Source: Diploscapter coronatus
Lineage: Eukaryota; Nematoda; Chromadorea; Rhabditida; Rhabditidae
Assembly (NCBI GenBank): GCA_964036155.1
Contig: OZ038422.1
Span: forward strand, 32,511,201-32,575,200
Reading direction: 5' to 3'
Length of the DNA stretch: 64,000 nt
The notes under the pieces are model-generated. The model saw only the letters and a list, made by a program, of their open reading frames with translations, made no database searches and was not told the DNA's origin. This document shows positions 25,801 through 36,439 of the stretch, piece after piece (position 1 is the first letter of the stretch; the number at the start of each line of letters is the position of its first letter). Made by a program: the position numbers and the translations under genes.

Positions 25801-28800
25801 GCATAGAGGGGGAAGAGGGAGAGCTCCGCGTACCTTCTTTCTCTTTCTCTGGGCTTATTCTATTTCGTCGGCGACTGACCACACTAAGCTCCTTCTAGAG
25901 ACCCCTCAATGCTGCATCGAGAGAGAAAGAGAGGGCTGTGCGCAAACATAGTATCAATTAGTAGTTAGGTGGGGTCGGAGATGAGGGAAACGACGAAAGA
26001 CAATCGACGAGATGAAGAAATTCGATGAAGGTGACACGACCAGAGTCTTCCAAATCGAGCAAAATCGAAATTGAAAGAAACATTGATTAATTCTATATCT
26101 AGGAGCGCTTTTATCAAACCAAAATAGAATATAGGACTAAATCGCAAGGGGGCCGTTGCTGACGGTCGTCTTCCTTGATCCGATGAATTTTACGATTTCA
26201 AAGGTCCTCCGACGCTTCCATCCTTTCTAGTTTAAAAGAAAGAAAAACGATACCGAATTTTTACATGCTCAGGAATACAAACCAAACATTCTGAGAAGGA
26301 ACTGAAAACAAGGAGATTAAAATATGAAAACAGAACAGAGCAGCGCTTGAAGATTCCACCAGGCTGAAAGCCGAAATTGGAACGGAAGACAAAGCTCAAA
26401 AATACATGTGTGTCGCGCTTATTTTCTCCGTTCGCAGAAGAGCATCACTACACACACATGTGATACACAAAACAAACATCATTTTGTCGCCTCGGGCAAA
26501 TTTTTCGAGGTTCCGCATAACATTTCAGAAATTATTTTCTCAAAATAACCACATAAAAATTTTATGTCGCTCGCTGACGAAGATAGGCTGAATCGATGAC
26601 ATGATGGCGCTTCTTCAAAGAAAACTGACTGTGACGGTGCGATTGTTATGTAAATTTCATTAGGGTGCTAGAAAATTTTTCTGGAAAATGGTAACAGCTA
26701 TTTGACGGATTGGTCGATCATCTTTTTCTTGCCCCATTTTATCTTACTTTAGCCTCTACTTTCACTATCCTAAAATAGGACCCGTCAATCCCTCATTTAG
26801 AATTTGTTCTGGAAAAGTCCATGTTTCATTTCCTCAAAGATCAAAATGCGCGCATTTTAATAGTACAAGTGTGCACACAATCGAAATTGACGGCGAAAAA
26901 GTAATAAGAAGGATGACGAAAAAAGATCTACGACGACAATCGCGTGGAGGCAGCATGGATGCGCGCGCAAGGCGCGAGAGACGATGGATAAAATATAGGT
27001 CAGGCGGCAGAAACGCAGCGCAACGATGATGCTTCAGCAGCGAGGTTTTTGAGGGAAAACGTCTTCGAAGAATATAATGTCGATTCTTCTTCTTTCCTTT
27101 TTCCCAGTCTTATGAACAATCCGACGACTTCCGAAGTTTTCTCTTTTCATGCGGCTAAAAGCAGATTTCACTAATCCTAACTCCAAACGCGCAAGAAGAT
27201 AAACATTCCATTAGTGAGATTAAAGAAGGATGATCAATAAATCAATACAAACCATGTGATACTCAAAAGAATAAATCGGCAACTATCGAATGGAACAATA
27301 GAACCCCCCTTTAATTGGGTTACTTTGATGACGGGAATGCCTATTGGCACTTAAGCATTGTAAATGAATTCGAAGTTAAGCGGAATTTTGGAAAATGATG
27401 TTGATGAAATTTAAACTGAAATCCATACTGGAAACAGCATGATTGATGTCATGAAGTCAAAGAAGTCAAATGGGAACGAAAACACTTGTCACAATGCCAA
27501 TGAAAGCATCTGCATACAAGTGTTTTCTGCGCTCTCCCATTCTGTCTGTGTAACTTCTTCCTTTAATTGAAACTGGTATTCTCGTTTACGGGCAAAGGAA
27601 AATGGAGGCGGAGAGCTGCCAGTGGTATAAGTTTTAGACACGCGGGTATACATGCGTAACGAGATAGCGTACTTTTCGAGAGAGCATGAGAGAGCGTGCT
27701 CTTTTCTTTCTCTCGAAAATACACACTATCTCGTTATGCATGCACACACGCGTGTCTAGCAAATTTACATTCCTGGGAGCTGCTGCTTGCAAGCATGCCT
27801 CATGCTATCAGCCTACAATCAAAAGACAAAGCAAAGAGAAATGAATACATCGTTGGAAAGTCATGAAGAGAGGGTTTCACCAAAGTCAATATAGTTGTAA
27901 TTGGAATACAATGTACAAATACGAAACAAACAGATATAATCAAATATAACAACTGTTTTCTGGGGGGTTAATCCAGAAAGTCGTTCGAATCGAGAGAACA
28001 GAATGCAAGAAAGCAATTCCTCGAGCGATATATCGTTTCTCTCCCCCCCCCCCTTTGCGCATTCCTCTCCATTCAATTCACTTTTCTCCATCAAAGAGAA
28101 GTCGACGACTCTATGAAAGCTGCTCGTTTTTTTCCCCCACCAGCAGCCCCGATAGACCGTTCGTTCAACGAAAGTCGTTGGTAAAAAATCGCCAGCAAGA
28201 AGTGATAAAGATCTAGCGTACATCACCATCAACTTGGGGCGCGATTTCCTGGTGTGTTCAAAGAATAGCGTCATTTTGATGATGAGTGAATCCAGCAAAT
28301 TTTCTGCGGAAGACAATGAAAAACATGAGAAGAAACCGGCGAAAAATGGAAATTCACCACCGTCATACCATTGCGCCTCGGCTGCGGCGACGACAATGGA
28401 CAAAGCAAGCACTTGACTTCGATGACAAGTTATGTGAAGCACTCAAAGGAGAGACGCATGCATGGCGGGGGGAAGTCCACCTAATAACCGGCCAATAAAC
28501 CACTGCTTCGAAGCAAAATTGCACAGAAACGTAAAGAAACATCGGTAGTCAATTCATTCGTTTCGCCGAAAATAATAAATCTTACGGCTTCGAGGTTTCA
28601 GCCAGCAAATCTGAGATCGCGCAGATAGAGGGAACATGATGAATCTTGGCAGCAAATTAGGCGGAGAGCGAGCGGCCGAACATGCATTTCTGAGGAGACG
28701 CGCATGAAAAACTACCTATGTTCCTGCGCGTTTTTGTTCACTATCGCAGGTTTTCCCACTTTGTCAATATCTTCCCTCTTCATACGAGCTTATCCTCGAT

Positions 28801-31800
28801 GTTGTTCCCCAGCGAATCGAATCGTTCTGGTTACGTAACAGAGTGCAATGGACGATAAAGGAAGCAGGCATTTCTGCCCATAAGCGAAAGTTACATTCAA
28901 ATGCGGCCTATTCTTCATTATATGCGCGTAGGATTTAAGCGCTATCGGCAGCAAAACGATATGCTTCCACTGTTGCTACAACACAAAACTTGTCTACACA
29001 TCGGACGACGATTTGAATGGATATGAGAGAAGACGGCGCGCCCGCTGGAAGTGCTTTACAAAGATTATTAGGATTTCTTCGCGAATTAAGTAGATCATTC
29101 GAGAGAAAGGAATTGAACTTTACGAGAAGAGACTACACAGATTTCACTATCATCTTCGAAGGCTTCTAGTAAATTAGAAATTTTCGTCGGAAATAAGCAA
29201 AGTGAATCAGAGAAGACGAGTCACAGTCGGAGGGAAAGTAATTGGACGTTTGATTGAATGGCGAAGAAATAGGGTTTCGTGGTCGAGGCATTATAATTCC
29301 CGGGCGCGATTTTTTGTCACCGCAAGAACGTTTGTCTCGTCGTCGTTATTGTCCAAATAGCTGAATTACAATACGAATCAACAACAAATAAATAGATAGC
29401 TTCTGGCAGCAGCAGGGCTGCTTGCGGCTGTGTGTATCTCTATGCTAATGCAAACTGGTTCGAGACGGGTAAAAACACGAAGGTAATGTAGGAATGCGGC
29501 AGGAAATGCGAAGACGGAAACTTAGCGCGATTCTCACTGATAGGTGCATTTGCCTCGCGACTAGATTAATTTTTCGACAGTTATTATAGGATGGGGATCT
29601 CTCTCTTACTCGCCATAGATCTTGACGACGATCATGATATGAGAGAAAGACTTGAGCAAACGCGTGTAAAGAAAAGGTCGACTCCTTTGAGATGTGCAAA
29701 AAATGCGCAAGATCGGGAATTTCAAGACATTCTCACACGTAAAATGGGGAACGCAAGAGAAGACAGCCTGTGCGAGCAGCGCGTCCTTAAGCAAATATTT
29801 TGTTTCTTATATCAGAGACAGGCTGGGCCGCGAGGTGGTGATTGATATGGTTAAAGTGAGAAATGGGAAAATGCGAGCAAACAGTGGAATCACAAAATCC
29901 TCTAAAAAGGGAATTTCTTCCTTAAACGTGAATGTGAATCAATCAGCATACTTCGACGATTGAATAAAACTGGTAGGCACCTAGATGTATGCAAAAAAGA
30001 ACTATTTAGACAGCATATTTGACTTCTGTGAGAGTTGAATATTTGGATAGGGCAAGTTTTTACGTGAATGGTGTGGTATTCTGGAATGCTTTTAGAAAGT
30101 AGTAAATGATATTGAGAAATTATACCAACTCTTATAATGGAGGGTATATCATTTTAGCACATAGTGAGAAGAGTCGTCATGCGTGATGATGCCAATTTAT
30201 TTTCTCAGAGAAATTAATAAAGTAAATAGAGCTATACAATTTGCTTGAAATATTTGAGAATTGTGAAGGAATTGATGTGCTTTCGTGTGGAGTTGGACTA
30301 AACGACGATAAGACTGTAGGACAATAGAGGCTGAGATTAGCACACGAGAGCACGACGGAGAGAGCATAGCAATTCTAGAGAGCATCGACGAAGCAGACGG
30401 TGTTTGAGAGGGCCAACAACATGCAGCAAAGACAGGTTCAGGGAAGGAAAGGAGTGGAAATAACGCCTCGGGGGCTACCAATTAGAATCTGGAAGCAGGC
30501 AAGCAGAGAGGCAACAACACTAGACGAAAAAGGAAGACGGGAGGAACAGGTCTCCACTTCCTCACTACTCACTCAGAAGCAAGAAGTAGCGAGTAAATTG
30601 AGTAGCTAATCATTCCGATCATTCACCTAACGCCGATGCTGTAAAACCTTGACTTATGCAGGAGGCATCGACCTATCAGAAAGAAGATATCTGAGTCACG
30701 ACCTATTTCTGGGTTCTACATAAGCAATCGAAAGCAAGCAACACTTCGAATTTAACGCGGACTTTTGTGTCGGACCTAAATTCGTTAGTCCAACTCCACA
30801 AATCTGCGTGTGTCTTGAGGATGTGCGGGTTGGAAATGCGCAAATTGGCTGAGATTTGGCCCATTCACAGAGCGAAGATGCGCAATACCTATTAAATCTG
30901 CGCTAATCTCGAAGAAAGCGCGTGTCCCCGCTAAGTATTTTCGAAGCAACCAAAATAAAGGCGATTTAAAATAACAGAACAGATTTACTATACTAAAAAT
31001 CGATTTGGTATCCAATTCGTTAGTTGTGCGGTCGGGGATAACCATGAAAATAGTTAGACAGGCAGCGAATGACCATTAGATGGCGTGAAGAGAGAATAGA
31101 GGGAAGTGAGAGGGAACAGAGAAGAAGATGGATATTTCATTGAATACCGTCAAGGTGAGATGCATGGAAGGGGGATGACAGACAGGCAAGGCACATAAAT
31201 TTCGCCCGACCACGAATAGATTTTCTTCACCAGAAATGTATGCATTTTTGCATGAAATTTTCGTATAGAAAACAATAATAATATTTTGGCAAACTCGAAA
31301 AAGCGTAAAACAAATGAAAACAAAGACGCTCCTGACCAACTGAAACTCAGCACTGTTTGGTCAAGGCAGAAGAGAGGAAATAGTGAGGCAATTTCAGAGA
31401 GCAACAAAAACATGCTCATGAGTGAGTAAGATGAGCACTCTGGCGGGCGTCGCGAGAAAAAGACAGGAAATGTGAATGCGAAAAGACGACTTCGAAAATG
31501 GAAGAACTAAAAAAGTCTTGCGGAAAAAAAACCTGAAAACTTGCAGAAAATCAATTCTGCTCAACACAGACGATCTCAAATCTCACAGAAATGTGCGAAG
31601 AATGAACAAATAGGATGACGAGAAAAAACGAGGGGCTACTCCTGCTGTAAAAGTAGGCGCAAAATAATGGGGCAGCAAGGGACAAGGCCAAGGAGCTAGA
31701 AAAAGGGCAGAAGGCCCTGAAAATTCAAATGCGCCCCCTTACTCATACCCTCAATTGCCTAAGACGAGAATGATCGTCAATTTCAGGGAAATTTCCTATC

Positions 31801-32702
31801 ATAGGAACTTTCCCTGAATTTAAATAGAGCATTACGAGCAGTGAAAGTTGAATAATCCGCTAAACGGTTCGACCACAAAAATGGGTTAAAATATTATGCA
31901 GGAAGTCATATGGGGGAGGATATATTGTATCTATAGCCTCATGAAATTGAAATCTGAATTGAGGACAATGAATAAGATGACAAGGCGAGGAAAGGGAGAA
32001 TTCGGAGAGACGGAGAGAAGGCGATCAGGTTGCGGAGCGCCGAGGGTCCGTCCGTCCGTCCGTCCCATCATCCACCTATGTTTTGTTTGCCCTAGACGAA
32101 ATAGCGTCGCGCAAAGATGCAGGACGAAATCAAAGAGTGAGATCGAAAATTAGAGAAGAGAATAGCAAAACCGGGGAGTTTCGGAGACCCTCGCTTTGCA
32201 CTATTTCTTCTCCACTGCATGAGTGGCCCCTAGGCAGATTGCTTGCTTGACGCGTCGTTCGTTCGCGCTCTCGGCCAAGTCAAACAAATATGAGAATTCA
32301 TCATCTCCGGCCTGAAAGAGAGAATGAGACAATTCATTAGAACGATATGGATTGAAATTGATCATATGAACTCTGGGATCAAGTTTTTAACAAAAAGGTA
32401 ATGTCAGCTAGTTTAAATTGAAGCAAAAAACAGAAAGCCTTTAAAACGAGCATCTCCTGATTTCTCCAAGTTTTATAAAGACTATTCATTCATTTCTCAT
32501 CAGCTTGCAGAAGCAATGTTAGTGAGCTGATTCACCACCGTTTATTGCCATTTTTTCAGTGTGAAATTAAATTCTCGCGCAATTCTTCATCGAATTGGAA
32601 ATCAAATAGAGCGATCGATATTGTTTGAGCGGAAAGCGGAGGATTTTGGCAATAAGCGAATAGGGGATATGTGAAGCGGCAGAGTATTGATTCGGCTAAA
32701 TC
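22847..32702. other. Gene-free region upstream of shn-1, purine-rich on the + strand
   Basis: About 9.8 kb without a supportable exon on either strand. Much of it is GA-rich on the + strand, hence CT-rich in the shn-1 sense direction. It has (GA)n near 23925, (CAG)n near 24815, alternating GC near 25145, a C-run near 28045, an inverted repeat near 31778-31822, (CCGT)n near 32045, and the foldback at 27635-27759. The likely role is the shn-1 promoter or a long first intron, with a divergent promoter for the C2 gene at the right end. Open frames here lack domains and splice partners. Confidence 0.5.
27635..27759. repeat. MITE-like foldback related to family A
   Basis: Ends TAGACACGCGGGTATACATG and CATGCACACACGCGTGTCTA form a good inverted repeat. 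The inner arms, GAGATAGCGTACTTTTCGAG and CTCGAAAATACACACTATCT, match the inner arms of the 8.1-kb and 45-kb elements, while the outermost bases differ. It is a diverged family member. Confidence 0.75.
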
Positions 32703-34121
32703 ATGGAGATGCAGCAGTCGTTCGATGAGGGAGAGAATTTCAATGTAATTTTTAAAATCTTTTCCTTGACTTCGAAGCTCGAACAAAAGATTCAGCCGAC
32801 CCTTCCAATGCTCGAAATTTGCGTGGAGTACAAGAACGATGAGGAAACGTTCAACTTCTACATCAAGCAGGTTGGGAATTGCAAAATAGTGATATTTTGG
32901 CTGGTTAGATTTCCAACTGCCCGTTGACGCCTTCGTTCTCGTCACTTCGAGCGAAAGTTAATGTCTACATCTCGAAGGGCATGTCGAGAACAACATGGAT
33001 GGGCTGGCAGAAGTCCATCAGTTGGCAGGTAGGGGAACTTTGACGCAAAATTATGCAGAACTAAGGAGTACTTCGTCGTAAAAATAGCATATAAAGTGGA
33101 GCGTCGTGAGAACGGATTCATAGTTATGGCACTATTTCGCAGAGGGGAAATTTTTGCCAGTGCCGGATAAGGAATGAAAATTTGTAAAGAAAATATGCAG
33201 GGGTTTTCGATGAGCGCTTTTTTCTAGGATTAAACGTGATGAATCAGGTATTTATGCAGTTTTTGAAAAATGTTTGGATTAGGAAATGCGCTCCCACAAC
33301 ATGGAGAAGTTTTCGACGCTATCGGTGCTGCGATCAGCAACAACCGTGTGCAACGAGTTCTTCACCTGCCCAGTTCCACAGCTTCAACTCCACTTCACCG
33401 CCATGCGAGTCGTCCTCTGCGATGTCAACAAAGACGATGAAGAGGTTCAGAATTCGAAAGAGAAAATTTACAAATCGAAAAATGAAAGGTTGAAGTAGCC
33501 GAGTGCTACCACTGGATCGACGCGTTTTGCCTCCATCAGTTCACCCTCTGTAACTGTTCCATGAATGCATGCTCTCCAGTACGAAGAAAAATATTTGGCA
33601 AAAATGGTAAAATGTCTTAGGATCTTGGCGAGCTCCACTTCTCAATATCCTTCCTGTCCACAGCGGAACGTATCGTCGTGACCAATCTTAGGACCACGAA
33701 TTTGTTGATTTCCAATAAAGATGGTAGGCTCTATTCCAGTCAGCTAAAACAACTGGTAATAATCTAGAATTCTACATACGAGCAGTTCTAATAACTGAAA
33801 AGGATGAGTACGAAGCTCACAAGACTGAATCCCAAATTTGGTCGGAAAGCTATGAAGACGGGATTTCCTTCGAGAAGAGACTTGTGTTCGATTTGTCCAA
33901 GAGAAAGGCGCCTATGGCATCATTGCTCTTGCAGATCGTCAAATTGAAAGACCAAAGGCAAGATTATTGTTAAAATAGTTTTGAAAGAAAAGCAATCGTA
34001 CAGAAAGACGATTTGTGGATGTGTGTGCCTTGGAAAGAACCAAACTGGTCATTGGATGAAGATTCTCTTAGAGCCTCGCCTCTACCATCAACAAATTCAC
34101 AGGCTTCAGCCATCTCTATGA
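32703..34121 (+). CDS. Double-C2 synaptotagmin-like protein, 303 aa, 7 exons
   Basis: Exons 32703-32870, 32909-33028, 33283-33444, 33499-33549, 33621-33723, 33768-33957, 34004-34121; phases close. An in-frame TAA lies two codons before the ATG, fixing the start. C2A (about residues 20-150) runs through LEICVEYKNDEETFNFYIKQ and VCNEFFTCPVPQLQLHFTAM. A short Ser/Thr linker follows (STRFASISSPS). C2B (about 170-300) begins DLGELHFSISFLSTAERIVV and ends LGKNQTGHWMKILLEPRLYH and IHRL, the position of the synaptotagmin WHxL motif. There is no transmembrane segment. The acidic calcium loops (D..SDPYVK) are not visible in either C2, so it probably binds membrane or protein partners without calcium. 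The intron after 33957 begins with GC. Closest guess is a divergent Syt or TC2N-like protein acting in vesicle trafficking. Confidence 0.82.
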
Positions 34122-34639
34122 CATTTCTGCGACAAATATTTTGAATGAATTGCTTTCTCAACGATTTTTTTTGCATCGAATGTTACAATTTATTGTTTGT
34201 GGTTGCCAAAATTCGATATCTCTGCAGAAAAGTGCATCTGCAGCAGAGATCGTGTGATATTTTGAGGTTGTGAATACGAATTGTTTTTCCCTCGGAAAGC
34301 CTCGACTTGCACTTGTGTTATCTCGCCAACGGCTTGGTTTAAGGTCTTCCCTCTTCTTCCTATTTGTTGTTTTGGAGGTGTCCAAAGAGAGAAGATCCAA
34401 TCTATTTCAACTATTCTCATTTCTTCCCACTCTCTACTTTCGCCCCTTTCTTTTCGGAATGTTCTACGGACTTTATGTTGTTCATTTCCCTATTTTCCTT
34501 CATTTCATTCAGTTCCAAGCTCATCGTCTAATTCACTTTTTTAAATTTTGTTTTTCTTTCCAACTTTTCGTGGAAGCTGTTTTTTTTCAAATATGCAACT
34601 TTTCTTCAAAAATTTTGAATATTCAGATTTAAATCGAAA
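34122..34639. other. Intergenic, C2 gene to coiled-coil gene
   Basis: About 520 bp, pyrimidine-rich on the + strand from 34270. An acceptor GAATATTCAG ends at 34626, 14 nt before the next ATG, and could be a trans-splice site. No poly(A) signal of the AATAAA type was seen for the C2 gene. Confidence 0.5.
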
Positions 34640-35572
34640 ATGTCGACGTTATTTATTGGAATATCAAAAGGGGCTGAGAGTCTGGCATCTTTTTGTAAGT
34701 ATTTTTGATAATTTTGTATTCGATCGAAAAATACGCCTTCAGTGGTTTCTTCCGGGCATAAAATAGCCATTCTTAACCCCAGTCGATCCGAATTACAAAG
34801 TCTTGAAGCCAAAGTCCAGGAACTTGTCGAAAATCTCTGTCCAATGGTTTATATCGATGATCTGAGGGTATGTAATCATAGTTAAGCCCATGATTATTAA
34901 TCTAACCCATTTCAGCACCAGAAAGCTTTGTATGACGAAAGTATTAGGAGGATTTCTGTAATCGAAGACTTCAATGTACAGAATCTATCAAATTGCTCCT
35001 CTATTTTTATTTCGAATCCGAACAATCTGCCGAGTTCCGCTAGGCTTTTACCAAATTCACTACCAGTGTTTTCAATAGATTCTAAAGTTGACGACGATAA
35101 GTTCGCGCTCGAGGTCTATGAACCACTTTGGAAGACAAAGACAGTCAAGGTTCGAATATTTATAGTTCATTAACCACAAATGCTTATGAATGTCTTACTA
35201 CAATAGATGACAAGTTCACGAGAGTCAAGCGGTCCTTTGGTGGAGGCTGCAAGAAGTTTCCTTCATTCGAACGGTCTAAACATTCTAACAAATCATGAAG
35301 CCAGTCAGGTTGAAAGGTAATAATCGGTCTATTTTGGAACAAAATGATATCAAAAAATAAAACAATTTGCCCCATATTTCTACTGCAATTAGACAAGAGT
35401 TTGCCGAACATCTTTCTTCCCTTCTCAATTACAAACAACTCAATGTTTTTACCCGGATTAATAGTTTTGTCAACATTTCCCTCGAGTTTCATTATTTTCT
35501 TTCAGACTTCTCCACGAAGTTCAGGAGGACCCTCGCGTGAGAAATTTGTTGAATTTGGCCGCGATAATTTAA
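34640..35572 (+). CDS. Unknown coiled-coil protein, 188 aa, 5 exons
   Basis: Exons 34640-34694, 34767-34867, 34916-35149, 35207-35316, 35506-35572; phases close and the last exon ends at TAA. The N-terminus reads MSTLFIGISKGAESLASF. A heptad-like stretch follows (RSELQSLEAKVQELVENLC) at about residues 25-45, then HQKALYDESIRRISVIED. The middle is Ser/Asn-rich, and the C-terminus has a short helical segment (LLHEVQEDPRVRNLLNLAAI). There is no signal peptide or membrane segment. I do not recognise the family. Small coiled-coil proteins of this build are often subunits of kinetochore, tethering or BORC/BLOC-type complexes, but nothing in the sequence selects one. Its neighbour upstream on the same strand is the C2 protein. 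Confidence 0.65.
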
Positions 35573-36439
35573 TGAAATTACAATCACCTCGTCATTTGTA
35601 TCATTCTTTCGTCTATCGCATTTCAACTTCACGCGTTAATTTCACACTGATCGAATCAATAAACCTGTTAATCTGTGTTTGATGAACAAGACGACTTCCG
35701 ATATGATTCACAAAACCGTGTCATTGAATGGAGAACTTTAAAATCTGCTAAATGATTCCGAATTTACTCAGATCCAGATAACTTTTCGATGAATAACCCT
35801 GTGTTGTACAAAATTGTGTTGCAAATCTGTCGATCTGGTTTGGTTTTTGTCAAAAGTTATTTTTGGAATGGGGTTCATCAATATTGCTACCGTGAAAACT
35901 CCCGACTCATTCATCGCCCCGCAATTTTTTCCAATTTTGTATCGATCGGATTTGCGTATAACCCTGTTATTTCGCATTGACAAATGCGCGGCAAAATAAT
36001 CGCGACCCTAGAAATAGCGACGAAAAGTTATGAGTTTATGTAGGCCAAAATAACTCGTTACTGCGAGTAATCTGGTGGTGGCAGTATTTTCTATATTCAT
36101 TTACTTTGACTTCTGTATTTAGTTTGCTCATAGTACTTTTCTCAGTTAGTTCAGGAATCAGAACTTATATTTGACGTTCACGTTGCATGGGTGCGGTTTT
36201 TGAGGATTCGGATTTTATGCGTTTGTTTTCTTCTTGCGCGATCTACGTTTTCCTTCTTCTTCTTCTTTTACTTGCGGTGTTTCCCGCATTTTTTCCGCGT
36301 GCCCACCCCCTTTCCCTTTCCTCTCTGATAGTTCGTCTGTTTCTTTCACGCACAGTTCGTGTAATTCTTTATCATTCGTCTGTACCAATTCAGCGTTTGC
36401 AGTTTAATTCCCTACTTTTCAATAATTTGATACTTGAAA
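35573..36439. other. Intergenic, with a possible MITE at 35775-36032
   Basis: ATAACTTTTCG near 35777 and CGAAAAGTTAT near 36022 form matched ends of a roughly 260-bp unit, and ATAACCCTGT occurs twice inside it. The stretch 36180-36400 is T/C-rich and probably the transporter promoter or 5' UTR. Confidence 0.45.

Noticed and set aside
27861..28442. 193-codon open frame on the - strand
   Set aside because: Composition follows the strand's C/T skew and includes homopolymer runs; no motif, start context or splice structure supports it.
32556..32945. 129-codon - strand frame opposite the C2 gene
   Set aside because: Antisense shadow of the first C2 exons, which have matching phases and family motifs.
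33622..33957. Assigning the C2 gene to a specific synaptotagmin number
   Set aside because: The C2 domains are too divergent to place by eye; calcium ligands and an N-terminal anchor are missing.
34270..34632. 120-codon + strand frame rich in Phe and Leu
   Set aside because: It lies in a pyrimidine-rich spacer; the apparent hydrophobic protein is what T-rich DNA always yields, and it overlaps the next gene's 5' acceptor.
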